From NCBI RefSeq assembly GCF_001875655.1, contig NZ_MKEQ01000001.1, positions 2,108,001 through 2,172,000 of the forward strand: a DNA stretch of 64,000 nt, in the 5' to 3' direction. This DNA comes from Enterobacter hormaechei ATCC 49162. GTDB lineage: Bacteria > Pseudomonadota > Gammaproteobacteria > Enterobacterales > Enterobacteriaceae. The position numbers and the translations under genes are program-made. This document shows, one piece after another, positions 45,401-55,101 of this stretch. Position 1 is the first letter of the stretch; every line of letters begins with the position of its first letter. The notes under the pieces were generated by a model. That model saw only the letters and a program-made list of their open reading frames with translations, had not been told where the DNA came from and did not search any database.

Positions 45401-45456
45401 GTGAGAACAGCTATGCCGCTTACGGCGGTCATATTTTGTTAAACCACCGCTGGTAA
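42430..45456 (+). CDS. Type V autotransporter adhesin-like protein
   Basis: Classical (type Va) autotransporter, 1008 residues from the ATG at 42430; an ATG four codons upstream is possible but has no ribosome site. The signal peptide probably ends at FSA (residues 31-33). The passenger (about residues 34-600) is rich in Asn, Gly, Ser and Thr and lacks internal Cys, as in beta-helix passengers. An autotransporter-associated repeat is visible as LTLTGNNSYTGDTVLHGGTT (about residues 388-407). Residues 611-694 are 14 copies of NTDNGG. The C-terminal barrel (about residues 738-1008) ends in ILLNHRW. The substrate or receptor cannot be told. It is flanked by kefF and a lipoprotein gene and is foreign to the K-12 gene order. 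Confidence 0.88.
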   Translation: MSNKRFNLNNTTKTLGKIFPALLICTPVVAFSATIDQSTSVPQNFSTDTEYVINQDVTISSADSEAAVSVSGFTTTNATNNGNISGAGNGLDINTGDQSMVINNGIGATISSTTANAVNIQSMLGNFTNSGNIIGAENGIAVSENSSAVTIINTSTGIIKGKTGLSTHVGIGINNSGAIIGTNGDAIMATHGNTKLTNSALVQGTENGINVKDTAKLDIKNSGTISGDTAAIMFASNKNNALVLDTGSVLVGDVISTNSTGNNLSLIGTGTEDSNFVGLNEGDGFASVTMNGESWALSGDLDIIGSGDSLLVETGALTLSGAVSNTGNTRVAKDASLQLGDGEKTATLSGGLTNNGTVIFNQGSDFTFATDMTGSGNVEKVDANTLTLTGNNSYTGDTVLHGGTTLVASGAQLGVEGSNATVTVENGATFATAGEVNNNVAILTGGTLAAWNAVQGNATLRGAGVDTVNGNVTNGGTLLLAAADNSVGNNFTINGDYTGSAGSQIVMNSTLGEDNAPTDHLTITGSSFGQSGVSISNIGGAGAQTINGMEIVNVGGSSEAQLTLAAPVVAGAYEYNLYQHDDGNWYLESKATPSDEPTDDTDGDNTDGGDNTDNGGNTDNGGNTDNGGNTDNGGDTDNGGNTDNGGNTDNGGNTDNGGNTDNGGNTDNGGDTDNGGNTDNGGNTDNGGNTDNGGNNAPEVMAPEVGAYLGNYLAAQSMFLHKRDDRDQITFRNEEDLNTWMYVKGRYHENDAGGDKVSYDTTTTVLQVGSDFMSKPMDNGILRAGGMFGAGQAKTHSDAKHNVRDAQGKVDGFNVGLYATWQEDQKLRLGSYIDTWAAYSWYNNKVTSNRNDEDYDSEGFAASVEVGHAWVIKSENERTWKIEPQAQVIYSYLDQENHTDRDGVRVTTLDNDSVFGRLGVKSSYFQQNDVTAWQPYVAVNWLKGAGQNDLAFNDETVSNDTPEDRGQLELGVTGNLNETTTISLRASGEWGENSYAAYGGHILLNHRW
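44260..44511 (+). repeat. 18-bp tandem repeat (14 units) in the autotransporter gene
   Basis: Fourteen contiguous 18-bp units of the type AACACCGACAACGGCGGC encode NTDNGG repeats between passenger and barrel. Units 5 and 11 read DTDNGG, a six-unit spacing that suggests a block duplication. The unit length is a multiple of three, so copy-number change keeps the reading frame. Confidence 0.95.
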
Positions 45457-45472
45457 TCTGACTGCATAACGC

Positions 45473-45505
45473 AAAAAAGCAGTGGCATTTGCCACTGCTT
45501 TTTTT
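45473..45505. terminator. Bidirectional terminator autotransporter/lipoprotein
   Basis: Stem AAAAAAGCAGTGGCA/TGCCACTGCTTTTTT with a 2-nt loop and a long T run on the plus strand; the A run gives a T run on the minus strand. It lies between two convergent genes. Confidence 0.92.
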
Positions 45506-45739
45506 TTAATTATCCAGTTCACCCATTGATTTAACCTGGTCACGGTTAATCTGCTCGGTTTGTCCGGTTTCGGCGTTTTTATAGGATACCAGACCGGTAT
45601 CGTCATCCACCTGCGGTTTCCCGTCAGTCACGATGGTTTTGCCATCGGTGGTTTTTACGGCCTGATTAGACGAACAGCCCGCCACGGTGAACATTGCAGT
45701 GGCAGCCAGAACGGAAGCGATCAGTAGTTTATTTTGCAT
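45506..45739 (-). CDS. YgdI/YgdR-family lipoprotein
   Basis: Small predicted lipoprotein of 77 residues. The signal peptide ends in a lipobox VAGC, with Cys22 as the lipid-bearing residue; Ser follows, so outer membrane sorting is likely. The mature part has the DUF903/YgdI-YgdR pattern: TDGKTIVTDGKPQVDDDTG (about residues 31-49), then a lysine-rich SYKNAETG and an INRDQVKSMGELD tail. The role of this family is not known. It is convergent with the autotransporter. Confidence 0.88.
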   Translation of the reverse strand: MQNKLLIASVLAATAMFTVAGCSSNQAVKTTDGKTIVTDGKPQVDDDTGLVSYKNAETGQTEQINRDQVKSMGELDN

Positions 45740-45854
45740 GGTGTTTTCCCCTGCTCTCAGTTGAATTTTCGTTATCGACCTGACTATTTTAGGCTAACTG
45801 ACTGAAAGCGGATGAAAAACCAGAAGGTTCTTAAGATGGATAAAGAAAATCACA

Positions 45855-45915
45855 GGGCGGGTAAGCGAAGCGCCACCCGCCATTTGCCCGGCGGCGCTAA
45901 CGCTTGCCGGGCCTG
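45855..45915. repeat. REP pair after carB
   Basis: GGGCGGGTAAGCGAAGCGCC followed by ACCCGCC, and GCCCGGCGGCGCTAACGCTT followed by GCCGGGCC, lie next to each other just past the carB stop. No canonical terminator is seen there. Confidence 0.75.
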
Positions 45916-45921
45916 TGCAGA

Positions 45922-48900
45922 TTACTTACTAATCTGAGCGTGCATTTCCTGCACCGAAATCACCTTCTCAGTGGCATCCGCATTCAGCGCCATGGCTGTC
46001 GCGAAACCGCCGTTCAGGGTGGTGTCATAGTGCACTTTGTACTGGAGCGCGCTGCGGCGAATCAGCTTGGAGTCTTCAATCGCCTGGCGACCTGCGGTGG
46101 TGTTAATGATGTAGGTGTACTCGCCATTCTTAATGCGATCCTGAATGTGCGGACGACCTTCATGCACTTTGTTCACCAGACGCGGATTAATGCCCGCTTC
46201 ACCCAGCACAATCGCCGTACCGTGAGTGGCGTCCAGCTCGAAGCCCTGCTTCAGCAGCTTGGCGGCCAGGTCAACGACGCGCTCTTTATCGCCTTCGCGA
46301 ACGGAGAGCAGCGCACGACCCGATTTCTTCATGGTGGAGTTACTGCCCAGCTGTGCTTTCGCAAACGCTTCTGCGAAGGTACGGCCCACGCCCATCACTT
46401 CCCCGGTAGAGCGCATCTCTGGCCCTAACAGCGGGTCAACGCCCGGGAATTTGTTGAACGGCAGCACCACCTCTTTCACCGAGTAGTACGGCGGGATGAT
46501 TTCTTTGGTCACGCCCTGCTGAGCCAGCGTCTGGCCTGCCATCACGCGCGCCGCCACTTTCGCCAGCGGAATACCGGTCGCTTTAGAGACGAACGGTACG
46601 GTACGCGCTGCACGCGGGTTGACTTCAATCAGATAGACTTCGTTGTCTTTTACCGCGAACTGAACGTTCATCAGGCCACGAACCTGCAACTCAAAGGCCA
46701 GCTTCTGCACCTGCTGGCGCATCACGTCCTGAATCTCCTGGCTCAGGGTGTACGCTGGCAGAGAACAGGCGGAGTCACCGGAGTGCACGCCCGCCTGCTC
46801 GATGTGCTCCATGATGCCGCCAATCAGCACCATTTCGCCGTCGCAGATGGCGTCCACGTCCACTTCCACCGCGTCGTCGAGGAAGCGGTCGAGCAGCACT
46901 GGCGCATCGTTGGAAACGCTCACTGCCGTCTGGAAGTAGCGACGCAGGTCGGCTTCGTCGTAGACGATTTCCATCGCGCGGCCGCCCAGGACGTAGGATG
47001 GACGCACCACCAGCGGGTAGCCAATCTCTTTCGCTTTCTCAACGGCCATTTCAATCGCGGTCACGGTGGCGTTCGCTGGCTGTTTCAGCTTGAGACGGTC
47101 AACCGCCTGCTGGAAACGCTCGCGGTCTTCCGCACGGTCAATCGCATCCGGGCTGGTGCCGATGACCGGCACGCCTGCGGCTTCCAGCGCGCGCGCCAGC
47201 TTCAGCGGAGTCTGGCCGCCGTACTGCACGATCACGCCTTTTGGCTTCTCGATGCGCACAATTTCCAGCACGTCTTCCAGCGTAACCGGCTCGAAGTAGA
47301 GGCGGTCGGAGGTGTCGTAGTCGGTAGAAACCGTTTCCGGGTTACAGTTGACCATGATGGTCTCGTAACCGTCTTCGCGCAGCGCCAGCGAGGCGTGCAC
47401 GCAACAGTAGTCGAACTCGATGCCCTGGCCGATACGGTTTGGACCGCCGCCCAGCACCATAATCTTGTCGCGGTCGACGGACGGGTTCGCTTCGCACTCG
47501 TCTTCATAGGTGGAGTACATGTACGCGGTGTCGGTAGAGAACTCTGCCGCACAGGTGTCGACGCGCTTGTAAACCGGGTGCAGGTCATACTGGTCGCGCA
47601 GCTTGCGGATCTCCGCTTCACGCACGCCCGCCAGTTTAGCCAGACGCGCATCGGCAAAGCCTTTACGCTTCAGCACTCGCAGGAAGTCTGCGTCCAGGCC
47701 GTTGATGCCCAGCTCCGCCACTTTCTCTTCCAGGCGCACCAGCTCTTCAATCTGCACCAGGAACCAGCGGTCGATGTTAGTCAGATTAAATACGCCGTCG
47801 ACGGAGAGGCCCGCGCGGAAGGCATCGGCGATGTACCAGATACGCTCTGCGCCCGCGTCTTTCAGCTCACGGCGGATTTTGGTCAGTGCTTCCGGGTCGT
47901 CCAGGCTGACTTTCGGGTCAAAGCCGGTCGCGCCCACTTCCAGGCCGCGCAGCGCTTTTTGCAGGGATTCCTGCTGCGTGCGGCCAATCGCCATGACTTC
48001 ACCAACAGATTTCATCTGGGTCGTCAGGCGGTCGTTGGCGCCAGCGAATTTTTCGAAGTTGAAGCGTGGAATTTTGGTCACAACGTAGTCGATGGACGGT
48101 TCGAAGGACGCTGGCGTGCGGCCACCGGTAATGTCGTTCATCAGCTCGTCAAGGGTGTAACCCACCGCCAGTTTCGCCGCCACTTTCGCAATCGGGAAGC
48201 CGGTGGCTTTGGAGGCCAGCGCGGAGGAGCGGGACACGCGCGGGTTCATTTCGATAACAATCAGACGACCGGTTTTCGGGTTCACCGAGAACTGCACGTT
48301 AGAGCCGCCGGTTTCCACGCCGATTTCACGCAGTACCGCCATCGAGGCGTTACGCATGATTTGATACTCTTTGTCGGTCAGCGTTTGCGCTGGCGCAACG
48401 GTGATGGAGTCGCCGGTGTGGATCCCCATCGCATCGAAGTTTTCGATGGAGCAGACGATGATGCAGTTGTCGTTCTTATCACGCACCACTTCCATCTCGT
48501 ACTCTTTCCAGCCAATCAGCGATTCATCAATCAGCAGCTCTTTGGTTGGGGAGAGATCCAGGCCACGCTCGCAAATTTCTTCAAACTCTTCGCGGTTGTA
48601 GGCAATGCCGCCGCCGGTGCCGCCCATGGTGAACGATGGACGGATGATGCACGGATAGCCCACGTCAGCCGCAACGGCCAGCGCTTCTTCCATATTGTGC
48701 GCAATACCGGAACGTGCGGTGTCGAGGCCGATTTTTTTCATTGCCACGTCGAAGCGGCGACGGTCTTCTGCTTTATCAATCGCGTCGGCGGTGGCACCAA
48801 TCATGGTTACGCCGAACTCTTCCAGCACGCCCTGACGCTCCAGCTCCAGCGCACAGTTCAGCGCCGTCTGGCCGCCCATGGTTGGCAGGACCGCGTCCGG

Positions 48901-49146
48901 GCGCTCTTTCTCGATAATTTTGCGTACCACTTCCCAGTGAATCGGCTCGATGTAGGTCGCATCAGCCATTTCCGGGTCGGTCATGATGGTTGCCGGGTTT
49001 GAGTTGACCAGGATGACGCGGTAACCCTCTTCACGCAGGGCTTTACATGCCTGCGCGCCGGAATAGTCAAATTCACAGGCCTGGCCGATGACAATCGGGC
49101 CAGCGCCAAGGATCAGGATGCTTTTTATGTCTGTACGTTTTGGCAT
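45922..49146 (-). CDS. carB: Carbamoyl-phosphate synthase large subunit
   Basis: Makes carbamoyl phosphate from bicarbonate, ATP and ammonia delivered by CarA, for pyrimidines and arginine. 1074 residues (E. coli 1073). Two homologous ATP-grasp halves are visible, with [14 protein letters not shown] (about residues 170-183) and its counterpart [15 protein letters not shown] (about residues 715-729), an oligomerisation region between, and the C-terminal allosteric domain for UMP, IMP and ornithine. It lies 18 bp after carA. Confidence 0.98.
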   Translation of the reverse strand: MPKRTDIKSILILGAGPIVIGQACEFDYSGAQACKALREEGYRVILVNSNPATIMTDPEMADATYIEPIHWEVVRKIIEKERPDAVLPTMGGQTALNCALELERQGVLEEFGVTMIGATADAIDKAEDRRRFDVAMKKIGLDTARSGIAHNMEEALAVAADVGYPCIIRPSFTMGGTGGGIAYNREEFEEICERGLDLSPTKELLIDESLIGWKEYEMEVVRDKNDNCIIVCSIENFDAMGIHTGDSITVAPAQTLTDKEYQIMRNASMAVLREIGVETGGSNVQFSVNPKTGRLIVIEMNPRVSRSSALASKATGFPIAKVAAKLAVGYTLDELMNDITGGRTPASFEPSIDYVVTKIPRFNFEKFAGANDRLTTQMKSVGEVMAIGRTQQESLQKALRGLEVGATGFDPKVSLDDPEALTKIRRELKDAGAERIWYIADAFRAGLSVDGVFNLTNIDRWFLVQIEELVRLEEKVAELGINGLDADFLRVLKRKGFADARLAKLAGVREAEIRKLRDQYDLHPVYKRVDTCAAEFSTDTAYMYSTYEDECEANPSVDRDKIMVLGGGPNRIGQGIEFDYCCVHASLALREDGYETIMVNCNPETVSTDYDTSDRLYFEPVTLEDVLEIVRIEKPKGVIVQYGGQTPLKLARALEAAGVPVIGTSPDAIDRAEDRERFQQAVDRLKLKQPANATVTAIEMAVEKAKEIGYPLVVRPSYVLGGRAMEIVYDEADLRRYFQTAVSVSNDAPVLLDRFLDDAVEVDVDAICDGEMVLIGGIMEHIEQAGVHSGDSACSLPAYTLSQEIQDVMRQQVQKLAFELQVRGLMNVQFAVKDNEVYLIEVNPRAARTVPFVSKATGIPLAKVAARVMAGQTLAQQGVTKEIIPPYYSVKEVVLPFNKFPGVDPLLGPEMRSTGEVMGVGRTFAEAFAKAQLGSNSTMKKSGRALLSVREGDKERVVDLAAKLLKQGFELDATHGTAIVLGEAGINPRLVNKVHEGRPHIQDRIKNGEYTYIINTTAGRQAIEDSKLIRRSALQYKVHYDTTLNGGFATAMALNADATEKVISVQEMHAQISK

Positions 49147-49164
49147 GGTTTTCTCAGCTCCTGA

Positions 49165-50313
49165 TTATTTAGCGGTCTTACGGTATTGCTCGATAAGTTC
49201 GATGAAGTGATCGAACAGCGGCGCGGCGTCGTGTGGGCCGGGGCTGGCTTCAGGGTGGCCCTGGAAGCTGAACGCAGGCTTATCGGTGCGATGGATACCC
49301 TGCAAGGTGCCGTCGAACAGTGATTTGTGCGTCACGCGCAGGTTAGCTGGCATTGTCGCTTCATCCACAGCGAAACCGTGGTTCTGCGCGGTGATCATCA
49401 CCGTGTTGTTATCGATGTCTTTCACCGGGTGGTTACCACCGTGGTGGCCGAACTTCATCTTGACGGTGTTCGCCCCGCTCGCCAGCGCCAGCAGCTGATG
49501 GCCGAGACAGATGCCGAATACCGGGATATCGGTTTCGAGGAAGGACTTGATGGCGTCGATAGCGTAATCGCACGGCGCCGGGTCGCCAGGACCGTTAGAA
49601 AGGAAGATACCGTCTGGATTCATTTTCAGAACATCTTCCGCAGACGTTTGTGCCGGAACAACTGTCAGGCGGCAGCCGCGGTCAACCAGCATACGCAGGA
49701 TGTTGCGCTTGGCGCCAAAATCGTAGGCCACCACGTGGAATGGCAGCTCGCTCTCTGGTTTCGCTTCCGGCAGGTCGCCTTCCAGCGTCCAGCTTCCCTG
49801 CGTCCAGCTGTAGGCTTCAGCGGTGGTCACTTCCTTCGCCAGGTCCATACCGTTCAGGCCCAAGAAGGCTTTCGCTTTTTCCAGCGCCAGCGTTGCATCA
49901 AGGTTATCCCCTGCGATGATGCAGCCGTTTTGTGCCCCTTTCTCGCGCAGCAGACGCGTCAGCTTACGCGTATCGATATCGGCAATCGCCACAATGTTAT
50001 GGCGCTTCAGGTAAGAAGAGAGGTCTTCGGTGTTGCGGAAGTTGCTGGCAATCAGCGGCAGGTCGCGAATGACCAGGCCTTGCGCATGTACCTGAGAGGA
50101 TTCTTCGTCAGCCGCATTGGTGCCGACATTGCCGATATGAGGATAAGTAAGAGTAACGATTTGGCGAGAATAGGAAGGATCAGTGAGGATTTCTTGATAA
50201 CCGGTCATTGAAGTATTGAAAACGACTTCCCCAACCGCCGAACCCGTTGCCCCTATGGCCCGACCGATAAACTGGGTTCCGTCTTCCAGAACCAATAGCG
50301 CTGACTTAATCAA
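49165..50313 (-). CDS. carA: Carbamoyl-phosphate synthase small (glutaminase) subunit
   Basis: Hydrolyses glutamine and passes ammonia to CarB. 382 residues. The start is TTG at 50313, as in E. coli, preceded by GGAGGG; the open frame nine codons longer would begin inside the ARG boxes. The class I amidotransferase triad is visible: the nucleophile in FGICLGHQ (Cys269), and His and Glu in GHPEASPGP (His353, Glu355). Confidence 0.96.
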   Translation of the reverse strand: MIKSALLVLEDGTQFIGRAIGATGSAVGEVVFNTSMTGYQEILTDPSYSRQIVTLTYPHIGNVGTNAADEESSQVHAQGLVIRDLPLIASNFRNTEDLSSYLKRHNIVAIADIDTRKLTRLLREKGAQNGCIIAGDNLDATLALEKAKAFLGLNGMDLAKEVTTAEAYSWTQGSWTLEGDLPEAKPESELPFHVVAYDFGAKRNILRMLVDRGCRLTVVPAQTSAEDVLKMNPDGIFLSNGPGDPAPCDYAIDAIKSFLETDIPVFGICLGHQLLALASGANTVKMKFGHHGGNHPVKDIDNNTVMITAQNHGFAVDEATMPANLRVTHKSLFDGTLQGIHRTDKPAFSFQGHPEASPGPHDAAPLFDHFIELIEQYRKTAK

Positions 50314-50324
50314 AACACCCTCCA

Positions 50325-50361
50325 GAGAATATTCACTCACTTTATTTGCATATTAATTCAT
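50325..50361 (-). promoter_or_regulatory. Two ARG boxes at carAB promoter P2
   Basis: On the minus strand, ATGAATTAATATGCAAAT (50361-50344) and the next 19 bp ending in TGAATATTCTC lie side by side, matching the paired ArgR sites of E. coli carAB P2. ArgR with arginine should repress here. Confidence 0.8.
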
Positions 50362-50532
50362 AACCATGTCATGGATCAATGCAAATGTGTTGCCAGCGGA
50401 TTTTTGGCAAACGGCGGCATTCTGGGGATTTGCCCGGTAAAAGTCAACTTAAAACGGATATTTTGTTTATTCTTTTGCAAGCCTGGCGGCTGGATTTCGA
50501 ATTAAGCGGCAAAAAGATCATCTAAATCACCG

Positions 50533-50548
50533 TGAAAACCGCTTGCGT
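50533..50548 (-). promoter_or_regulatory. Possible PurR box of carAB
   Basis: On the minus strand, ACGCAAGCGGTTTTCA shares the ACGCAA-CG-TTT core of the PurR consensus. E. coli carAB P1 is known to be repressed by PurR from a site in this region. The right half is poor. Confidence 0.4.
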
Positions 50549-50589
50549 GCCCAGTTTAATAGAAATGAGCGTCGAACGGGAATAAAAAG

Positions 50590-50605
50590 TGGACCAAACG
50601 GTCAA
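50590..50605. promoter_or_regulatory. RutR site of carAB
   Basis: TGGACCAAACGGTCAA, reverse complement TTGACCGTTTGGTCCA, is a palindrome that matches the RutR consensus TTGACCA-N2-TGGTCAA. It lies where E. coli carAB has its RutR site, upstream of P1. Confidence 0.75.
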
Positions 50606-50685
50606 AATTTACAATCCAGCAACACAAAACAGCAGGAATAAGGTCATTTTTAAGTGCTTGAAGGCGATAAGTATTGATAATTGAT

Positions 50686-50714
50686 AAAATAAAAGGGCAA
50701 TAATATATTGCCCT
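50686..50714 (-). terminator. Terminator after dapB
   Basis: On the minus strand, the stem AGGGCAATA/TATTGCCCT with a 3-nt loop is followed by TTTATTTT, 54 bp past the dapB stop. Confidence 0.8.
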
Positions 50715-50767
50715 ATGCAATCAAATGCTTACGACTGCAATAACCACATCACGATGGGTAATAACAC

Positions 50768-51604
<837 letters not shown>

Positions 51605-51721
51605 TTAAAATGATGTAAATCGTTTTCAGATTAACCAGCCTTCGCAGAGGCCGCCACAGAAAACGCCGATAATTAGAAATTAATGATAAACAGGGAGAGA
51701 TATCAGTGAAAGACATGATCG

Positions 51722-52729
51722 TCAGCGAAAACCGCATGATTCCCGCACGACCAGCGCAGGCGGCAGGATGATACGTTTGGCGGGTTCATCATTGCCCTGT
51801 ATCCGGCTGTACAGTAACTCCCCCGCCTTACGACCAATCTCTTTCGCCGCCACTGATACGGTGGTCAATGCGGGCTGCACCAGAGCCGCTTCGGTAATAT
51901 CATCAAAACCGACCAGCGCAAAATCGCGTCCCGGCTCACGGCCCATCTTGCGTAAGCTTTGCATCACTCCCAGCGCCACGACATCCTGATAGCAAATCGC
52001 CGCGCTGATGTGTGGATGCTCAAGGAGTAACGCCTCCGCCACGCGCGCACCGTCGCTTTGGCTGGCGTGTGAGGTTCTGATCCAGGCAGGATTCGGCGTC
52101 ACCCCGTACTCAAGCAGCTTGCTGGTAAAGCCGCCAATACGCTGTGCCCGGGAGCCCGAATTCTGGCTCCCCCCGATGAACGCAATGTGCCGATGGCCCA
52201 TTCTGAGCAGATGCTCCGTCGCCATCTGCGTGCCTAAGAAGTTATCCGTTCCGACAAAATCAAAATCTGGATCGTTCAGCGGGCGCACAACCATGATCGC
52301 CGGAATATTGCGCCGCTTCAGCCCCTCAAAAAAGGCCTGGGGCGTTTCCCGGGCCGCGCACAGCACCATACCACTAACGTTATTCCGCATAAGTGAATCA
52401 ACAAATTTTTGCTGTCGCTCTGCCGATTCCTCGCTGTTCGCCAGAAAAAGCAGCAGCTCATGGCGCTCCATTTCATGACTTAGCCCTGCCGTCATCTCGC
52501 TGTAAAAAGGGTTGGTAATATCGTGCAAAAGCAGCCCGACCTGGTTACTGCGGCGGTTACGTAAATTGGCTGCCGTCTGGTTATAGACATAGCCGGATTC
52601 ATCCAGCGCCTTCAGCACACGTTCGCGCGTGCTTTGCGAGATACGGCCTTTGTTGCAGAGCACCATCGAGACCGTCGCCGTTGACACGCCGGCGCGTTTC
52701 GCGACATCGGCCAGTGTAATTCCCGTCAT
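51722..52729 (-). CDS. LacI-family repressor of the adjacent sugar cluster
   Basis: LacI/GalR-type regulator, 335 residues from the ATG at 52729 (MTGITLADVAKRAGVS), which has AAAGGAG before it; an ATG six codons upstream is less likely. The N-terminal helix-turn-helix and hinge helix (residues 4-59, with VSTATVSMVLCNKGRIS) lead into a periplasmic-binding-protein-like sugar domain. It is divergent from the PMI-PTS operon, with three near-identical palindromes in the gap that are its likely operators. The effector is probably a sugar or sugar phosphate from this pathway; its identity is unknown. Confidence 0.9.
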   Translation of the reverse strand: MTGITLADVAKRAGVSTATVSMVLCNKGRISQSTRERVLKALDESGYVYNQTAANLRNRRSNQVGLLLHDITNPFYSEMTAGLSHEMERHELLLFLANSEESAERQQKFVDSLMRNNVSGMVLCAARETPQAFFEGLKRRNIPAIMVVRPLNDPDFDFVGTDNFLGTQMATEHLLRMGHRHIAFIGGSQNSGSRAQRIGGFTSKLLEYGVTPNPAWIRTSHASQSDGARVAEALLLEHPHISAAICYQDVVALGVMQSLRKMGREPGRDFALVGFDDITEAALVQPALTTVSVAAKEIGRKAGELLYSRIQGNDEPAKRIILPPALVVRESCGFR

Positions 52730-52754
52730 GTTGTCTCCTTTCATCATCTCTACA

Positions 52755-52770
52755 GGTTAATCGAATAACC
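52755..52770. promoter_or_regulatory. Operator 1 of the sugar cluster
   Basis: GGTTAATCGAATAACC, a 16-bp near-palindrome with 5-bp arms GGTTA/TAACC, 25 bp upstream of the repressor start. It is identical to operator 3, so self-regulation of the repressor is likely. Confidence 0.75.
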
Positions 52771-52789
52771 TATTTTTTGCATTTTTCCC

Positions 52790-52805
52790 TGTGAGACTCT
52801 TCACA
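52790..52805. promoter_or_regulatory. CRP site of the sugar cluster
   Basis: TGTGAGACTCTTCACA is a perfect TGTGA-N6-TCACA palindrome between operators 1 and 2. It points to catabolite control of the operon, the repressor gene, or both. Confidence 0.8.
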
Positions 52806-52844
52806 TTACCGCTGAGGATCTGGATGCGATTCGCATTTATGGCG

Positions 52845-52861
52845 GGTTAATCGCGTTAACC
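52845..52861. promoter_or_regulatory. Operator 2 of the sugar cluster
   Basis: GGTTAATCGCGTTAACC, with 6-bp arms GGTTAA/TTAACC and one base more in the centre than operators 1 and 3. Confidence 0.65.
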
Positions 52862-52876
52862 ACTCTTCTCAAACAC

Positions 52877-52892
52877 GGTTAATCGAATAACC
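52877..52892. promoter_or_regulatory. Operator 3 of the sugar cluster
   Basis: GGTTAATCGAATAACC, identical to operator 1 and 122 bp from it centre to centre, 26 bp before the first operon gene. A bound repressor could form a loop with operator 1. Confidence 0.75.
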
Positions 52893-52917
52893 TTAAATAA
52901 CGATTACGGAGGATACA

Positions 52918-54660
52918 ATGACAACCTACGACAAATTTCCCACTGTAGCGATAAAGGGATATGACGACAGCGCCTGGCAAGGCTGGGAGGCGATTACCCG
53001 CGTCCTTGAGGCAAAAACCCAACAGCGCAGCCGTACGGTGCTGGTGATGGATTGCTATCCGGGCGTGCGCATGACCGAGCTTGAAGAGAACGTGCTGCCG
53101 CGGCTACGTCCGACGCTGGCGATCAATGCCGAACAGGCGCGACGGGATGAGGGTGCCATCCATGAGATGCTGGCGCGCAACCTCACGGACGATCGCGTTT
53201 TTGGCGTACTCTCCTGCCACCAGCCTGGTGAGTTTTTCGATGCTGCGCGTCTGAAGACCTTACAGGAGCAGGTGAACCAGTGTACCGAGGGGCTGATTGT
53301 GATTTACGGGCCCGGTGCGACGCTTGTCCATCCGGGTGATGTGCTGGTGTATGCCGATCTGCCGCGCTGGGAGATCCAGCAGCGTATGCGCAGCGGCGAG
53401 ATGGGAAACTGGGGCGCAGAGAATCAGCAGGAAGATATGCTTCGTCGCTACAAGCGCGCCTTTTTTGTCGAGTGGCGCGTCTTCGACCGCCACAAAACGC
53501 CGCTGCTCAGGCGCACCGATTTTTTACTGGATACAACCCAGGCGAACCAGCCCGCGATGGTCAGCGGCGAGGCCTTGCGAGCCGGGCTGAAGCAAACTAC
53601 CACTCAGCCTTTCCGCGTGGCGCCCTTCTTCGATCCCGGCGTCTGGGGCGGCCAGTGGATGAAACAGCAATTCGATCTCGATCCCTCTGCACCCAATTAC
53701 GCATGGTGTTTTGACTGCGTGCCCGAGGAGAACAGCCTGTTACTGCGTTTTGGCGCAGTGCGGATCGAGATCCCCTCTCTGGATCTGGTTCTGCTTGAGC
53801 CTCGTGCTCTGCTGGGCGAGAAAGTTCACGCACGTTTCGGCGCAGAGTTCCCGATCCGCTTTGACTTCCTCGACACCATGGGTGGCCAGAATCTGAGCCT
53901 CCAGGTCCACCCCATTACTGAGTACATCCAGCAGCAGTTTGGGATGCATTATACCCAGGATGAGAGTTATTACATTCTGGAAGCCGAGCCGGGTGCCGTC
54001 GTCTATCTGGGGACCAAAACCGGTACCGACCCTGAGGCCATGATGGACGATCTCAGGCGCGCGGGTCGCGGTGAAAAACCGTTTAATGACGACCACTTCG
54101 TTAATCAGATCCCGGCGAAAAAGCACGACCATTTCCTGATCCCGGCAGGGACGGTGCACTGCTCCGGCGCGGGAACCATGGTGCTGGAGATCAGCGCTAC
54201 GCCGTATATCTTCACTTTCAAACTGTGGGACTGGGGTCGCCTGGGCCTGGACGGGCTCCCGCGCCCGGTACACCTGGAACACGGTGAAAAGGTAATCGAC
54301 TGGGAGCGCGACACGCAGTGGGTACATCAGCATCTGGTGAATCAGTTCGAACCTGTCGCGGAAGGAAACGGCTGGCGCGAAGAGCGTACTGGCCTGCACG
54401 AGCGTGAATTTATCGAAACCCGCCGCCACTGGTTTAGCGAACCCGTTGTGCACCACACCGGCGGCGGCGTAAATGTACTGAATCTGGTAGAGGGCGACGA
54501 AGCAATTGTCGACAGCCCAACCGGTGCATTTGAGCCGTTTACCGTTCATTACGCCGAAACCTTCATCATTCCGGCAAGCGTAGGTGAGTATCGCATTTCA
54601 CCGTCCTCCCGTGCTTGCGGACAACCGCTTGCGACCATCAAAGCCTGGGTAAGGAGCTAA
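52918..54660 (+). CDS. Class I phosphomannose isomerase-like protein with extra N-terminal domain
   Basis: 580 residues, far longer than ManA (about 390). The C-terminal part (about residues 240-580) is a type I mannose-6-phosphate isomerase cupin. Zinc ligands fit LQVHP (Gln329, His331), DESYY (Glu349) and PAGTVH (His414). So it may interconvert mannose 6-phosphate and fructose 6-phosphate or act on a related sugar phosphate. The first 235 residues look like a separate domain with VLVMDCYPG (residues 41-49) and YADLPRWEIQ (residues 145-154). This might be a nucleoside/sugar kinase-like fold, but no GxxGxGK(S/T) P-loop is present. It heads the operon, with GGAGG before the ATG, and lies 2 bp before the EIIA gene. 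Confidence 0.82.
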   Translation: MTTYDKFPTVAIKGYDDSAWQGWEAITRVLEAKTQQRSRTVLVMDCYPGVRMTELEENVLPRLRPTLAINAEQARRDEGAIHEMLARNLTDDRVFGVLSCHQPGEFFDAARLKTLQEQVNQCTEGLIVIYGPGATLVHPGDVLVYADLPRWEIQQRMRSGEMGNWGAENQQEDMLRRYKRAFFVEWRVFDRHKTPLLRRTDFLLDTTQANQPAMVSGEALRAGLKQTTTQPFRVAPFFDPGVWGGQWMKQQFDLDPSAPNYAWCFDCVPEENSLLLRFGAVRIEIPSLDLVLLEPRALLGEKVHARFGAEFPIRFDFLDTMGGQNLSLQVHPITEYIQQQFGMHYTQDESYYILEAEPGAVVYLGTKTGTDPEAMMDDLRRAGRGEKPFNDDHFVNQIPAKKHDHFLIPAGTVHCSGAGTMVLEISATPYIFTFKLWDWGRLGLDGLPRPVHLEHGEKVIDWERDTQWVHQHLVNQFEPVAEGNGWREERTGLHEREFIETRRHWFSEPVVHHTGGGVNVLNLVEGDEAIVDSPTGAFEPFTVHYAETFIIPASVGEYRISPSSRACGQPLATIKAWVRS

Positions 54661-54662
54661 CG

Positions 54663-55091
54663 ATGATTCATTTTATTGTCGCTACTCACGGTCCATTAGC
54701 CACCGCGCTACTGGAGAGTGGCCGGATGGTGTACGGCGACCTTCCCAACGTACACGCCGTTTGCCTGACTGAACAGGCGGGAATAGAGGGCTTCCGGCAG
54801 GATTTCAGCGCCACGCTGAAAGCGGCAAGCGCCAACGCCGAAGGTGTGCTGGTGTTATGCGACATGCAAAGCGGCACGCCGTGGAACGTGGCCTGTGAGG
54901 CCGCGTTTACCCCTCTCACGCAGCCGCCGGTCGCCGTGGTGGCTGGCGTTAACTTCCCGATGCTGCTGCAAACCGACGAAGTGATGATGGCACGCGACGT
55001 TCATCATGCTGCCGCACAGCTTATCGAACTCACACTGCCGACGCTGGTACAGGCGAAACCGGCGGATACTGCACAGACAGACGATTTTTAA
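54663..55091 (+). CDS. PTS mannose-family EIIA component
   Basis: Cytoplasmic phosphocarrier of a mannose-type PTS, 142 residues. His9 in MIHFIVATHGPLA is the predicted site phosphorylated by HPr. The MQSGTPWN segment (about residues 77-84) is typical of the EIIA-Man fold. The start at 54663 follows AAGGAG. EIIA and EIIB are separate genes here, unlike the fused ManX of E. coli. Confidence 0.92.
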   Translation: MIHFIVATHGPLATALLESGRMVYGDLPNVHAVCLTEQAGIEGFRQDFSATLKAASANAEGVLVLCDMQSGTPWNVACEAAFTPLTQPPVAVVAGVNFPMLLQTDEVMMARDVHHAAAQLIELTLPTLVQAKPADTAQTDDF

Positions 55092-55101
55092 GGAGCCGCA
55101 T

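Noticed and set aside
46783..49002. 739-codon plus-strand frame opposite carB
   Set aside because: Shadow frame of the highly biased carB gene; no ribosome site or family match.
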